Assembly (NCBI GenBank): GCA_025060615.1
Contig: JANXBS010000027.1
Span: 1 to 41,070, forward strand
Length of the DNA: 41,070 bases
Source of the DNA: Anaerolineae bacterium
GTDB lineage: Bacteria > Chloroflexota > Anaerolineae > DUEN01
Direction: 5' to 3'
Under the pieces are notes generated by a model, which saw only the letters and a program-made list of their open reading frames with translations, was not told the DNA's origin and did no database searches. Shown piece by piece: positions 24,301 to 33,600 of the stretch (position 1 is the first letter of the stretch; every line of letters starts with the position of its first letter). The position numbers and the translations under genes were made by a program.

Positions 24301-24811
24301 AGGCAATAGCCCGCGGATAATCGCGGCGCTGATAGTGATCCAAGATCAAGCGCTCTAAAGCGGTCAAAAATTGCTCGCGCAGCCGCTCCCGCACTGGATG
24401 TAGCCATTCTTCATCCTCGAAGCCTTCCAACAGATCGCCACGATAGTAAGCCACCGCCTCCGCCCACTCCTCCCGCTCTATAGCGCGCTCGAATTCGGCC
24501 ACGTCCAGCCAAAAAGAAGCTTCGGGGTTCCATTGGAGATGGCGGCGTGTGATCATCAGCCAGGGGAGAGGGGGATCGGCTGAGGGGAGCGCGCGCGTCA
24601 GGTCATGCAGGTGGCGACGCAAGTTCGCCAGTGCCTCCTCCTCTGAGAACTCTGGCCATAGAGTAAAGGCGATCTTGTTCCGGGGCAGAGGCATATGCCG
24701 ATATAACAGCAGGTAAGCAAATAAGGGAAGCGTCTTCGAGCGTCCTGAAAATCGTAGGTTTGTATCATTCCAAACCAATTGGGGAGAACCGAAGAGAAAA
24801 ATCTTTAGCAT
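21332..24811 (-). CDS. BTAD/AAA ATPase/TPR transcriptional regulator (SARP-LAL type)
   Basis: 1159 residues. N-terminal winged helix (about 1-95, FGSPQLVWNDTNLRFSGRSK and HLHDLTRAL), bacterial transcriptional activation domain (about 96-240, FERAIEREEWAEAVAYYRGD), STAND-like AAA domain with Walker A GLAGIGKSR (about 290-298) and Walker B LLLILEDLHL (about 405), then tetratricopeptide repeats to the C-terminus. Such proteins sense a ligand or partner through the repeats and switch on transcription in an ATP-dependent way. No Shine-Dalgarno site is seen before ATG 24811. It lies 260 bases below the tubulin-like module on the same strand and could regulate it or be unrelated. Confidence 0.9.
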   Translation of the reverse strand: MLKIFLFGSPQLVWNDTNLRFSGRSKTLPLFAYLLLYRHMPLPRNKIAFTLWPEFSEEEALANLRRHLHDLTRALPSADPPLPWLMITRRHLQWNPEASFWLDVAEFERAIEREEWAEAVAYYRGDLLEGFEDEEWLHPVRERLREQFLTALERLILDHYQRRDYPRAIACARRLLTYEPFQENALRRLMMLRYEAGDRAGALQDYETFARRLRQELQAEPMPETQALHQLILREETLPAALMPVPSSVEKAAKAQTLCLPFVGRRQEMETLQARWQQARRGEGGLVLLSGLAGIGKSRLVAEFASWVEAHGGRVLKGEMTADEPLPYQALLNALRSALPLWQNLNLDPLRASVITSVLPEWSPSSSDPVTSPLPLERLDLEREQMRLFDALATLLTELARPRPLLLILEDLHLAGAATWALVEFISRRAFSHRLLLLCVYRSEEISPTHPLREVKRRLQAAGHMLHLDLAPLSLSAMQAMVEEYAHLLSEGDLGAYLYEYSEGNPFFAIEVLQDLLERASRREELLPPPMAPLPEAIRKLLAERLQRLDPETLTLVKVAAVCGLSFDVELLSEMTGWSEGSVLDHIEILLSRRMLREVGSPFAYTFSHHLLREAVYSTLRATERRRYHRRAARALAELYPTRQEELAALIAGHWEGAEEGQKAAHWYLRAARYALSLYASAEARRWLDRGLAWASDPALRFDLLALREQILAHTDALAAQQADLHEMGQLVTLLQDPERECLYLRRRVLLHRARGEREQEAEALQALGARAAGHPRQEGEFFREEAVHAMLTGRYDQAQRRLQQALALYRAQNDEAAQITCLCLLAEVALHQGDFRTAHDLLTQAMSLAERQSNRFVVFRTLETAARIAFAHQEFARARQLNQQALELAQSLGDRVGEAETLLQLATTHVRLFDVSAAELAFSQAARLYEALGRPQGRAATLVNLAVFHINLGRYPQAWQTLERAERLFAQIQDQRGEAVCAINRAVIAHYQADYAAARLQAQRGLERAQAIGSRPLQAAALIALGAAERELGHERQALEHLQAGLSLRRELGQTSDLCHDLVDLVETYLRLNDLEAARLAMEEMLTLYRAAPAGILHPQAVLWAAAKTLRALGETAQADALLMEARAMLESRAAAIPHEEARRAFLNLPFNRQLQAG

Positions 24812-24961
24812 ATTACCACTGCTACTGGATTTGAGGACTTACTTATGAGAACGTAGCATCTTCTGGCGTGCAGGGAGGGGGACATGCTAAAGAGCTTTGT
24901 AGAACCTGCGGTAACACCGACTGCGCAAGTCAGGTTGGAAGCTTAGTTCTACTCCTAATCG

Positions 24962-24982
24962 CTCTCCTTGAGGGCAGGAGAG
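24962..24982 (-). terminator. Small hairpin below the tubulin-like operon
   Basis: CTCTCCT (24962-24968) and AGGAGAG (24976-24982) pair perfectly around 7 bases, between the stop of the pseudo-tubulin gene and the regulator gene. No T tract, so only a weak candidate. The rest of 24812-25073 shows no gene. Confidence 0.3.
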
Positions 24983-25073
24983 GGTATCCATCAAGTCTAT
25001 CTCGCTGTCAGCCCAATTGTAAAGACGAAAGTCAACAGGAGCAAATCGCAACCGTCAAATCCAAGGAGAAGGA

Positions 25074-28022
25074 TCAGGGGGAATGCTCAGGGTTTGACAT
25101 TGCAAGATCCGCCGAAGAGTTAGATTGGTACGCTTCCATGGCAATTGCAACGTTAGCTGCCTCCGACGGCAGTCCGCCGAGCAGCGCGGGGCTGACGATC
25201 AACCGGCTGCGCTCCTCGGCATTCAAGCCCGCAAAGGTGATCGCATAGCTTTGTAACTGCGGCAAGCTCTCCACGAGCAAGCCATGTAATGTGCGCACGA
25301 CGATGATCGAGAAGGGATCAGATGAAGGGATAGGATGGACGCGCCGTGCCGCGTTCGTTTCACGGCCCACCCATTGGCTCATGGTATGCGGAACAGCCGC
25401 CAGGTCAATGCTGACCAGCGTGCCCAATTCGGCTTCTAGCTCTTCAAAGCCGATGAAGGGGCGAGCACGCAAGCACAGGTCGTCCAGTTGCCAGCCGACA
25501 TCGGCCGACCGCGCCCCCGGCACCTCTCGTCGAGCCAGGCGCATCAGCGATGCTTCCACGCTGACACCCGGGGGCAGATACGGCTGAGACACCATCGCCG
25601 CGTAGCGGGCTATCGCTCCGGAGATCGCCTCAGCCAGCGGCGTGCGTGGGGTAACCTGGCCAGTCCAGCTCAACGCAGGGCGATGCCTTAGCTCATCCAG
25701 CGTAGGTTCGGTCAGGACCCCTTGGATCGTCTCCCGCCATGCATTTTCCAGTTCATCAGGTGGACTGTTGCTGTTGGCCCACAAACGGGGAGAGACTTCT
25801 TCACTGATCCAACGCCGCGCCCTCGCCCAGATGCCGTCGTAGATGGCGGTATCCAAAATGGGAATGCGCACGTAAGAGGCATCCGCAGTAAGGGGGCGGG
25901 TTAACCAGGTGGCGAGCTGCCCGCGTTCGGCCTCTAGTTCGGCTAGCGCACGTTGCAGATAGGTGATGCGCTCCCGGACCTTCTCATATAAGACAGTGTG
26001 CGCGTTGACGGTCAGATCGTACAACAAATCGTTAAGTTGACGATGGATGACAGCCGCCTTGGCCTGGATCAGCCGATGAGCCAGTTGATCGAGCTGTTTC
26101 CTCGCCAATGCCAGCGCGCCGACGCCGGCAACCGCTCCTATCGCAATGGCCTCGATCACCAGGCGCACAAGCCCGGCCGCCTGTAATTCCCCCGGGCCGG
26201 TGCCGATGGCGCGAGTGATAGCCGTCATGACGATCAAGCTGAAGATGAGTAGGCCTAAGAATACCCATTCAGGATGATGATGCAGCCAGCTCCATCGTTC
26301 GATCGCATGGAGGACGCGGTTGACCTGTTCTGACCCAGTGCGATGGCGCAACATGGGAGGGATGGCCATCTGACTTCGCTGGGCGGATAGCCCGGCGCCA
26401 TCCTGTTGAACTAGCTCAGCCACTTTCTGCACGCAGTGAAGCGCCATTCGCAGGCTGCCCCGGCGCCCTTCGCGGATTAATTGGAGCAGGAAGTCGTCCA
26501 TCCGTTCGAGCAGATAGTTGACAGCCGTCTGTCCCGGCCGCAACGACCTGGGGGAACCCTCTGGCGAGGCCTCCGCAGGCTCCCCCCCCCTTTCCTCCTC
26601 CACATCTGACGCCGGCATCATCCCGGCGCGGATCAGCAGATCCTGACGCCAGCGGGGTAGATGAGTTCCCTCTAGCAGAGCGAAGTGATGCTGGATGGCC
26701 TCCACCCGTGCCAGAGGCCCCAACCCCTCAGTCCCGCTGAGGGGCGGTTGTAGCTCTCCCGGACGCAGGCGGATCGGCTGGAACGGCCCGGCAGGGACGT
26801 CGCTGGCTCGCGCCTGAGATGCCTCCGGGTCCAGCTCGATGGGTGTATCACCGATCAACGCCTGTTCCAGTCTTACCACTGAAAGAAATCCCCCGGCTAA
26901 AGTGTGCGCCAGCTCTTCGACCCGGCGAGCTTGTTCGGGGGTCAGAGGAGCCAGAAACTGGTCACGAAGCAGATGGAGTCGAATCTGATCGCGGCTGCGC
27001 GCTCGCATCATCTCGACTGGGACATATACAGAAGCCGCGCCCAGGCTGCTATAGCTACGTTTTTCGTGTAGCACGGACAAATCGGGAGCCAACCGCTCAC
27101 TAAGAAACCGATCAGCATCGGATAGTAAAAATGCCTCCAGCGCGTTGGCTACCATGGCGATGAGCTCACCCTCGCTTTGAGCCATGGTTCCACCCACTTT
27201 CTCTCGGCTGAACAGATAGCGAAGGTCCATAGGGTGGGTACCTAGGGATTCCAGCCAACGGCTGCTGGGCAGCTCTGCGCGAATGCGTTCGTGTCGCGCC
27301 GGATCGGACGACTCCAGGGCGCTCATTTCTTGCAAAACCAGATGGATGCCGGCCAATTCGTAGGGACGGGCAGTCGGCGCAGCGAACGAATCGGCCTGGA
27401 ATAGCCCAATCACCTCGATGGGGGTATAGTTGCCAACAGCCTGACGGATCAACGCGGCAAGCGGCCAAATCAAGACGGACGTCACATCCTCGGCCAGCGA
27501 GGCTAGGAAGTAAACAGTGAGCCTGGCGATCTCCGATGTGGGCTCATCCCGGTCCACCCGCGCCTGATCCATAATCCACATCAACTGTTGCGTGATGCTC
27601 GACTCGTGAGCGGCCAGCGTGTGGACGATGGCCTTGCGGCCAAAGTAGGCGATGTCCGGCGGCGGAGTGCACGTCTGCAGGACCTCGATAGCCTCTTGCA
27701 GGCGCCGATAGGTTTCCTTTCGCCAGGCTTCGCTGTCGCGTCGCCCCTCGACGGCCTTGTCGGACAGAGCATGCCAGGGGAACTCGGCAAAGGCAGGGGT
27801 ATCCCAATGTCCTACGCGGGGCCGGGCAACGGTGATCTGCCCCGCGTCATCCGGCATCACTAGGGCAAAGCTGGCCACGTAGTGAATGGGCGTCAGGTTA
27901 GGCGCCACCAGTGAGCGGCGCTCGTCGGCCAGGCGCAGACGCGGCCACAAATGGGCCAGCGCGCGACATCCCCACCCTCCTAGGCCAATCAGCGCCGCCC
28001 GGCTATTTCGAGTCGCCCCCAT
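25074..28022 (-). CDS. Degenerate tubulin-like membrane protein (pseudo-GTPase paralogue)
   Basis: 982 residues. The N-terminus has a tubulin-type first loop, GLGGWG (13-18). The later segment TVYFLASLAEDVTSVLIW (about 169-186) aligns with YIYIVTSLCGGTGSGVFLD of the upstream tubulin-like protein. The GGTGSG loop has become AEDVTS, so nucleotide binding is probably lost. Flanking matches (GRKAIVHTLAAHESSITQQL against GRLSFFRRYRTFWNQLEPKL, and IEVIGLFQADSF against IITGILGMPSLF) support common descent. Two membrane helices lie at about 586-606 and 619-642, followed by a soluble C-terminal half with coiled coil (YLQRALAELEAERGQL). ATG 28022 is preferred over 28028 because GGAG lies 7 bases upstream. 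Third gene of the module, 104 bases after the second. No characterised function known to me. Confidence 0.75.
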   Translation of the reverse strand: MGATRNSRAALIGLGGWGCRALAHLWPRLRLADERRSLVAPNLTPIHYVASFALVMPDDAGQITVARPRVGHWDTPAFAEFPWHALSDKAVEGRRDSEAWRKETYRRLQEAIEVLQTCTPPPDIAYFGRKAIVHTLAAHESSITQQLMWIMDQARVDRDEPTSEIARLTVYFLASLAEDVTSVLIWPLAALIRQAVGNYTPIEVIGLFQADSFAAPTARPYELAGIHLVLQEMSALESSDPARHERIRAELPSSRWLESLGTHPMDLRYLFSREKVGGTMAQSEGELIAMVANALEAFLLSDADRFLSERLAPDLSVLHEKRSYSSLGAASVYVPVEMMRARSRDQIRLHLLRDQFLAPLTPEQARRVEELAHTLAGGFLSVVRLEQALIGDTPIELDPEASQARASDVPAGPFQPIRLRPGELQPPLSGTEGLGPLARVEAIQHHFALLEGTHLPRWRQDLLIRAGMMPASDVEEERGGEPAEASPEGSPRSLRPGQTAVNYLLERMDDFLLQLIREGRRGSLRMALHCVQKVAELVQQDGAGLSAQRSQMAIPPMLRHRTGSEQVNRVLHAIERWSWLHHHPEWVFLGLLIFSLIVMTAITRAIGTGPGELQAAGLVRLVIEAIAIGAVAGVGALALARKQLDQLAHRLIQAKAAVIHRQLNDLLYDLTVNAHTVLYEKVRERITYLQRALAELEAERGQLATWLTRPLTADASYVRIPILDTAIYDGIWARARRWISEEVSPRLWANSNSPPDELENAWRETIQGVLTEPTLDELRHRPALSWTGQVTPRTPLAEAISGAIARYAAMVSQPYLPPGVSVEASLMRLARREVPGARSADVGWQLDDLCLRARPFIGFEELEAELGTLVSIDLAAVPHTMSQWVGRETNAARRVHPIPSSDPFSIIVVRTLHGLLVESLPQLQSYAITFAGLNAEERSRLIVSPALLGGLPSEAANVAIAMEAYQSNSSADLAMSNPEHSP

Positions 28023-28126
28023 GGTCATGCTCCGCTATCCAGAATCAGGGGAACAAAGCCGATAGGGCAACTCGTGGCCATCATCACACGCTGCCGCATC
28101 AACTCGCTACCCATTATCTCAATGCC

Positions 28127-30649
28127 TTAAATCGCTTGATTCGCCAGAATCACCTCAGGCAGTCTCTGCCAATCTGCCTGCAGGTGAACGGGGCTGCGCT
28201 CGAGGAACTCTCGGTAATGGCGATATAGGGTCTCGATGTTCTCGATGTACATGACAGGCAGCCCGTGGCTGATCTTGCACGCCTCGATGCGAAGCGGATC
28301 ACCCGTAGCTACGCGCTCGTACTCGCTGTAATCGCGCAGGAGGTCGTCATACAGCTTCAGATGACGAATGGGATCGTCCACGCCCACCAGGATCGTCTGC
28401 TCCAGGTCTTGCTCGTCCAGCCCGCCCCGGTCCAGATCATAACGCCAGAAGGGATGACAGCGAGCGAAAAGCTGTTTAACCCGCTCCTGAAGCATGGCGC
28501 GGTTGGTGGCAAGGATGCGAGCAAAGTGGAACTCCTCCGGCTGGATGGAGACATCTACCACCTCGCGCCGGCTGTGATGCAGGAGCCGATCGCGGATATC
28601 AAACCAAGTGATTGGTTGGTCCTCATGCTCGCCCAAGTGTGCGCGTAGCTTCAGCAACTTTATGTAAGTCGTCTCGCCGAAGGCGCGCTGTTCACTGGTC
28701 TCCATCTCCACCCAAAAGATCAACGGGTCCTGGACCAGCTGGCTCAGTGACTGCTCCAAGCGATGGCTTAAGACGCGTTCCCAATTACGCCGCTCAAAGT
28801 CGTTGACGATGTAACGCTCATCCACAGCCTCGCTGGTGAGCGCATAGGCGTTCTCCCAGGTGGTGCGAGCGCCCAATCGGAAGAACAAGCCTAGCGGCTC
28901 GACGATCCCCTTCTCGCGGGCCGCCTCCATATCCCCGATACGGTTCTCAACGTCCCAGCGCAGGCGCTCGGTAACGGGAATCAACCGGCTCCATAGCTCG
29001 TGCAACGTCTGCACGCGCTGGCGGGCGCGGCTCAAGCGCGCCATTTGCTCGCTCAGGATAGCTCGCTCGCGGCGGGTGGCACGCTTCAGATTGTCCACGA
29101 ACAACATGTCAAAGGGCCAGAAGCTGAGCAGGTTGACGATAAAGGGATCGCGCACCCGCGCCAGATTAACCTCCAGCGTCTCGATCCGGTCGGTCAGGTT
29201 CTCCACATCTTCGTGAGCCTGATCACGTTGGGTTACCAGCGCTTGGTGTAGCGTGTCTATAAAGTAATGAGCGCCACGTAAGCCATAGCGTTGGGCTACC
29301 TGATGGATTTCATCGCGCAGGTCTAAGAGCAACTGTTCGTACGCGGCCTCACTCCATCGGCCTACTGCTGTTTCGCCTTCCGGTTCCCATTCCGCCTCTT
29401 CGAGCTCTTCCTCTTCTTCCTCTTCCCCGAACTCCTCCTCGGAGGGTGCCGGTGTTGTCACCGGTTGTCTGCGTCCCATCACGGCGTCTTGTACGAATGT
29501 GATCACCGATTGTGCCTCGGCAGCTAGCTCGTTTTTGTCTTCGGGCGTCAGCTCACGCAGTAGCCCCAGGTTGAGCAAGCGCTCGGCATACTTAAGCGCG
29601 CAGTACTCCAGCATGCGCTCCTTGGGCACCACCAGCGCTGAGGTGGCAAACGAGCTGTAAGCCAACATGCTCATCCCGCTGCGGTGTCGCTCTTGGGAGA
29701 TGTTGACATCGTAGGACCAGATGCGGGACCCGATGTGCGAGACCGTCTCCAGAAAGATCTGGTGGGCCATCATCTGCTTGACGTCGTCGAGCGTGTCCAG
29801 GGTTTCACCAGCGATGTTGCGCCGCTCAATCAGATAGATGCGATCGAACGGACGGCTGACGGTGATCGGATCCTCACCTGGGTACTGCACGACGAAGTCG
29901 TAGCCGCTTTGGAAGGCGTCCAGCTCCTTCAAGGCTGCATAAGCGTTGGCCTGGATGCGTCGTTTTTGCAGATCGCTATCCAGCTCTTCTAGGAACAGCG
30001 AGGGCATGCCCAGGATACCAGTGATGATGGCATGCTCGCCAAAGAGGTGACGGAGCTTGTGAGCCACGTCTAGAAAGACGCCGCTGCCGGTGCCGCCGCA
30101 GAGCGAGGTGACGATGTAAATGTAGCGAATGCCGCCCTCTCGGATGACGGGATAGCCGCGGTTTTCGGTCTCTTCGATGGTGGCGACGGCGGCCATACGG
30201 CTCAACTTGGGCTCGAGTTGGTTCCAGAAGGTGCGATAGCGGCGGAAAAAGGAGAGCCGGCCCACGCAGCGGATCTGGCGGGCGCCGCTGTGGATCTGGC
30301 CCAGCGGGACTAGCTCTGGTGGCCAGTTCCACCATGCCTTGATGGTAGGGTGATTGTCCAGATGGCGTAGGACCTGGCTGGCGTTGTAGCCACCGATATA
30401 GGCATATTCATGCCGATGCAGGTACTCCTGGCCAGGCAGGTTGGCCCAAGGCATGGTATCCACCCCCAGAAGCTGGATGATGCCCGGGATCTCCTCCGCC
30501 GGCCCTAATCCCCACGCCTCACGCAGCCGGCGTTTGAAGAAGCGCAGCACATCCACACCCGTGCCCCCTAACCCGATCACTAAGGTGGGACGGAGAGTGG
30601 GCTTGGCGGATAAATCCCCATTCGATGAAACGCGTATTGGCCCTACCAT
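28127..30649 (-). CDS. Tubulin-like GTPase (Tubulin_2-type family)
   Basis: 840 residues. The tubulin/FtsZ fold is shown by GLGGTG (26-31) and the signature loop SLCGGTGSG (182-190), which binds GTP phosphates in tubulin and FtsZ. The GTPase part covers about 1-400, longer than FtsZ. It is followed by a highly acidic linker (a run of Glu near 405-430), then coiled coils (QRDQAHEDVENLTDRIETLE and RERAILSEQMARLSRARQRV) around a hydrophobic stretch FIVNLLSFWPFDMLFV that could touch the membrane. It is not FtsZ: there is no FtsZ C-terminal peptide and the size is double. ATG 30649 has GAGGGAG 6 bases upstream and lies 18 bases after the von Willebrand gene stop, so translation is coupled. Polymerisation is inferred. 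Confidence 0.82.
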   Translation of the reverse strand: MVGPIRVSSNGDLSAKPTLRPTLVIGLGGTGVDVLRFFKRRLREAWGLGPAEEIPGIIQLLGVDTMPWANLPGQEYLHRHEYAYIGGYNASQVLRHLDNHPTIKAWWNWPPELVPLGQIHSGARQIRCVGRLSFFRRYRTFWNQLEPKLSRMAAVATIEETENRGYPVIREGGIRYIYIVTSLCGGTGSGVFLDVAHKLRHLFGEHAIITGILGMPSLFLEELDSDLQKRRIQANAYAALKELDAFQSGYDFVVQYPGEDPITVSRPFDRIYLIERRNIAGETLDTLDDVKQMMAHQIFLETVSHIGSRIWSYDVNISQERHRSGMSMLAYSSFATSALVVPKERMLEYCALKYAERLLNLGLLRELTPEDKNELAAEAQSVITFVQDAVMGRRQPVTTPAPSEEEFGEEEEEEELEEAEWEPEGETAVGRWSEAAYEQLLLDLRDEIHQVAQRYGLRGAHYFIDTLHQALVTQRDQAHEDVENLTDRIETLEVNLARVRDPFIVNLLSFWPFDMLFVDNLKRATRRERAILSEQMARLSRARQRVQTLHELWSRLIPVTERLRWDVENRIGDMEAAREKGIVEPLGLFFRLGARTTWENAYALTSEAVDERYIVNDFERRNWERVLSHRLEQSLSQLVQDPLIFWVEMETSEQRAFGETTYIKLLKLRAHLGEHEDQPITWFDIRDRLLHHSRREVVDVSIQPEEFHFARILATNRAMLQERVKQLFARCHPFWRYDLDRGGLDEQDLEQTILVGVDDPIRHLKLYDDLLRDYSEYERVATGDPLRIEACKISHGLPVMYIENIETLYRHYREFLERSPVHLQADWQRLPEVILANQAI

Positions 30650-30667
30650 CAAACACTCCCTCGTCGT

Positions 30668-33600
30668 TTATCCTTCACCCAAGTAACGGAAATAGTACTT
30701 GTCTCCGCTTTCCGCCAGGCGGATGCGGAAGCGAGTGCCTGGGATGAGCACGTGCCCGCCCTCTCCCACCGCATGCCAGCGGTTGGTCTCTGGCCGCCAG
30801 TAGGCCACACGTGTCGGTGCAGGAGCTGTCGGGTTCGCCCGCAGAACCGGCCGCCAAGTGGCCCGCGTAGCCCGCCCGATCACCCGTTGCTCCAGCTCGA
30901 GGATCGCCAGCGCCCGCGCCCGATCCGCCGGCTTAGTGCTGAAACCGACGCCGGCGCGTCCCATCACCAGGTAAAGCGCGCGATGGCGTGGCACGGTAGC
31001 CATCTCGCCCGAGGCGTCAGCCATGACCACGCCACCCTCGCGAGGGGCCGCCGGCCGCAGCTTGAGGCCGGTGTTGATTAGAACCAGCAGCACCAGCCAG
31101 CCTACAAACCCGCTGAGCCGGATCGGCGGCAAAGGCCAGAACCAAGTGCGCAGGAAGGTGCCAATGGGCGATAGACGGCGCGCCCAAGCCTGAGCGGGCG
31201 TGAGCTGGCGCACTGTGAAGCTGATCCTAGAAGGCCGGATGCTCACATCATCGCTGGCACGCAACACGATGGTGCCCTGGTACAGCCCAGGGGGCACCTT
31301 GCCTTCACTGCTGATAAGCAACGGCATCCGATAGCCGTCGCCGCTGGGCTGAATCACGCCAGTGCGGACTGTCAGTGCGCTGGCGGCCCGCACATCCCCG
31401 CCGGAGTGGCGCACATCGGCCAGCGCGGCGTCCACTCGCGGCGGGCTATCTTTGAAGGTCAGTTGCATCTGAATGGGCAGATTGGCCGGTTGAGTGAGAT
31501 CAACCACCTCGCCGAAATCCAGCACATCGCCGCTGAGGGCCAAAATCAACTCCGGTTGGGGCACGTTGAACACCACCTGCACTCGGCGCGGCTCGATGGA
31601 TAGGCCAGACGGCGAGGTGAAGACGATTTCGCCGCGGTACACGCCGGCCGGCGGCCGGGCGATGGCGGAGAGCCGCACCGGGAGCACATAAGTACGTCGG
31701 TCATCGCCGCGCGGGACGGCCTGTCCCACCAGCACACTGAAGCCGCTGGCATCCACAGCCTGGTTGCCCCGTGTCAGATTCGTGAGCGTACCCTCGATCT
31801 CTGAGGCCACGCCCTCGGTGAACTCCGCGGTGATCTGAAACTCCCGCGGCTCGCGCGGCTGGCGGATCTCGCCCAAGTCAACAGAATTGGGCATGCTCAG
31901 CCGCACCTCAGGCTCCGGGATGGTGAACCGAAGCGGCACCGTGGCCGGTTGTACATCCAGATCCTTGCCGGCGTTGAAGGTGATCGCGCCTGTGTAGCGG
32001 CCAGGAGCCAACTGGTCGAAGCCGCTGAGGGTTAGCAAGGATTTATATCTGTTGCCGCCCTGGTGAGTGGGACGGGCCAAGCTAATGGTCAGGCCAGACG
32101 GACGCACGCCGGGCGTATCAGACTGGATTTCGACGGTGGCCTTGAGCTGGAACGGTTGCTCGGTGTAAGCCGACAGCATTAACTCACGTTCGATGGAATC
32201 CTGGTAGAGGGGCACATTGCCCAGGTCGAGGATATCCGGCAAAGACTCCAGCCGCAGCGCATCGCGCATCGTCAGGCCGCCTTCAGCGAAGTCATTGTAG
32301 ACTACGCCGTCCGCAGTGGTCGCAGTTGCCAAGAAGAGCACGGCGTAGCGCCGCCCCTGTACCGGTGAGAAGCTCTGGTCCTCACAAACGCCAGCCACAC
32401 AGGTCAGGGAGATGCGAATGACCTCGCCGGTGTTCTGATCCTGCAAGATCGCCTCCACCTGAGCCTCCTTCGGGGGCTGTGGGCCCTCGAAGTGGACACG
32501 CAAATGCAACTGACCACCCTCTACCAACCCGTCCGATCGCTCGGTGGGGCTATCGGCGATGAGGGGCGGGAACTCCCCTGCTTCTAAAATGAACTCCTTC
32601 TGCAATCGCAAGGGGGTCACCTGGCTGCCGATCTGAATCTGCACCCGCGTCTGCTGGCCGGGCTGCATCCCCGGCTGGGACGGCACGATCGCCCAATAGA
32701 GGGTGCCATCCTGGGTGAGGCGCTCTGTGGTCATAGGGTATTGCACGCCCTCAACGCGAGCCAGAAGTTGCAGTCCGGAGGCCAGGGCGCCCGCGCGTCG
32801 CACCGTTGCCCCTAGGAAGACCGGCTTGCCGATGGGGTAATAGCGAGGCGTGGCCGTGGAATCGGCGCCGGGCATCGGTCGCGGGTAGGCCAGGTCAATG
32901 GTGGTGACCGACTCAGCAATGACCAGACCACTGCCGCCAGTCGCCTGCAGCGCGCGGGCCACCCACTCGCCGCTCAACGGGCTATTGTGGGCGATGGTGA
33001 TCATCTCGTAGTGATTTTCCACGATCCGACGGATCGTAGCCCCACCGCTCAGCTTGTCCAATCCGAGGATGGAGACGCCATCGAGGGTGAGGTCAGCGAA
33101 AGCGGCGGCTGTCTCACGCGTCTTGGGCAGAACTAGGCTTAGCGAGGTAACCCCTTGCTCCTCGCTCGTCTTCACCATGCCCACTTGCCCGCCGATCAAA
33201 TCCACGATGTCTACGTATCGGTTAGGCTGGATGTAGGAATAGATGGTGGCGTAGGCGCGCAACAAGCCGGAGGGGCTGTCCACCTGCTGGACCACACTTC
33301 GGGTATCCGCCACCATGCGCTCCGCCACCTGAGGGTCGGTGTCCTGGCCCAACAGGATGGGGAAGATAGGGACGCCCTCCTCGCCCAGCTCAGAGATCAC
33401 CTGAAATAGCTCTGATCGCTGCTCGGGTGGATAAGGACGGCCATCGGTCAGGAAGACGATGAACTGGCGGTTTGCCCCGCGGTTGCGGCGGAGGAGATCC
33501 TGGGCCATGCGCAGCCCCAGCCGGATGTCAGTCAGCCGTTCCATGGGATCGGCCGGCTCAGTGGGCTGCACGATAGCCGCCTTGAGCCGGTCGCGGGACG

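Noticed and set aside
28029-28126. A small gene between the two tubulin-like genes
   Set aside because: The 98 bases hold no frame with a start and ribosome site; treated as a spacer.
25074-30649. FtsZ or plasmid TubZ as identity of the tubulin-like genes
   Set aside because: The proteins are more than twice as long, carry coiled coils or membrane helices and lack the FtsZ C-terminal peptide; no cell-division genes are nearby.
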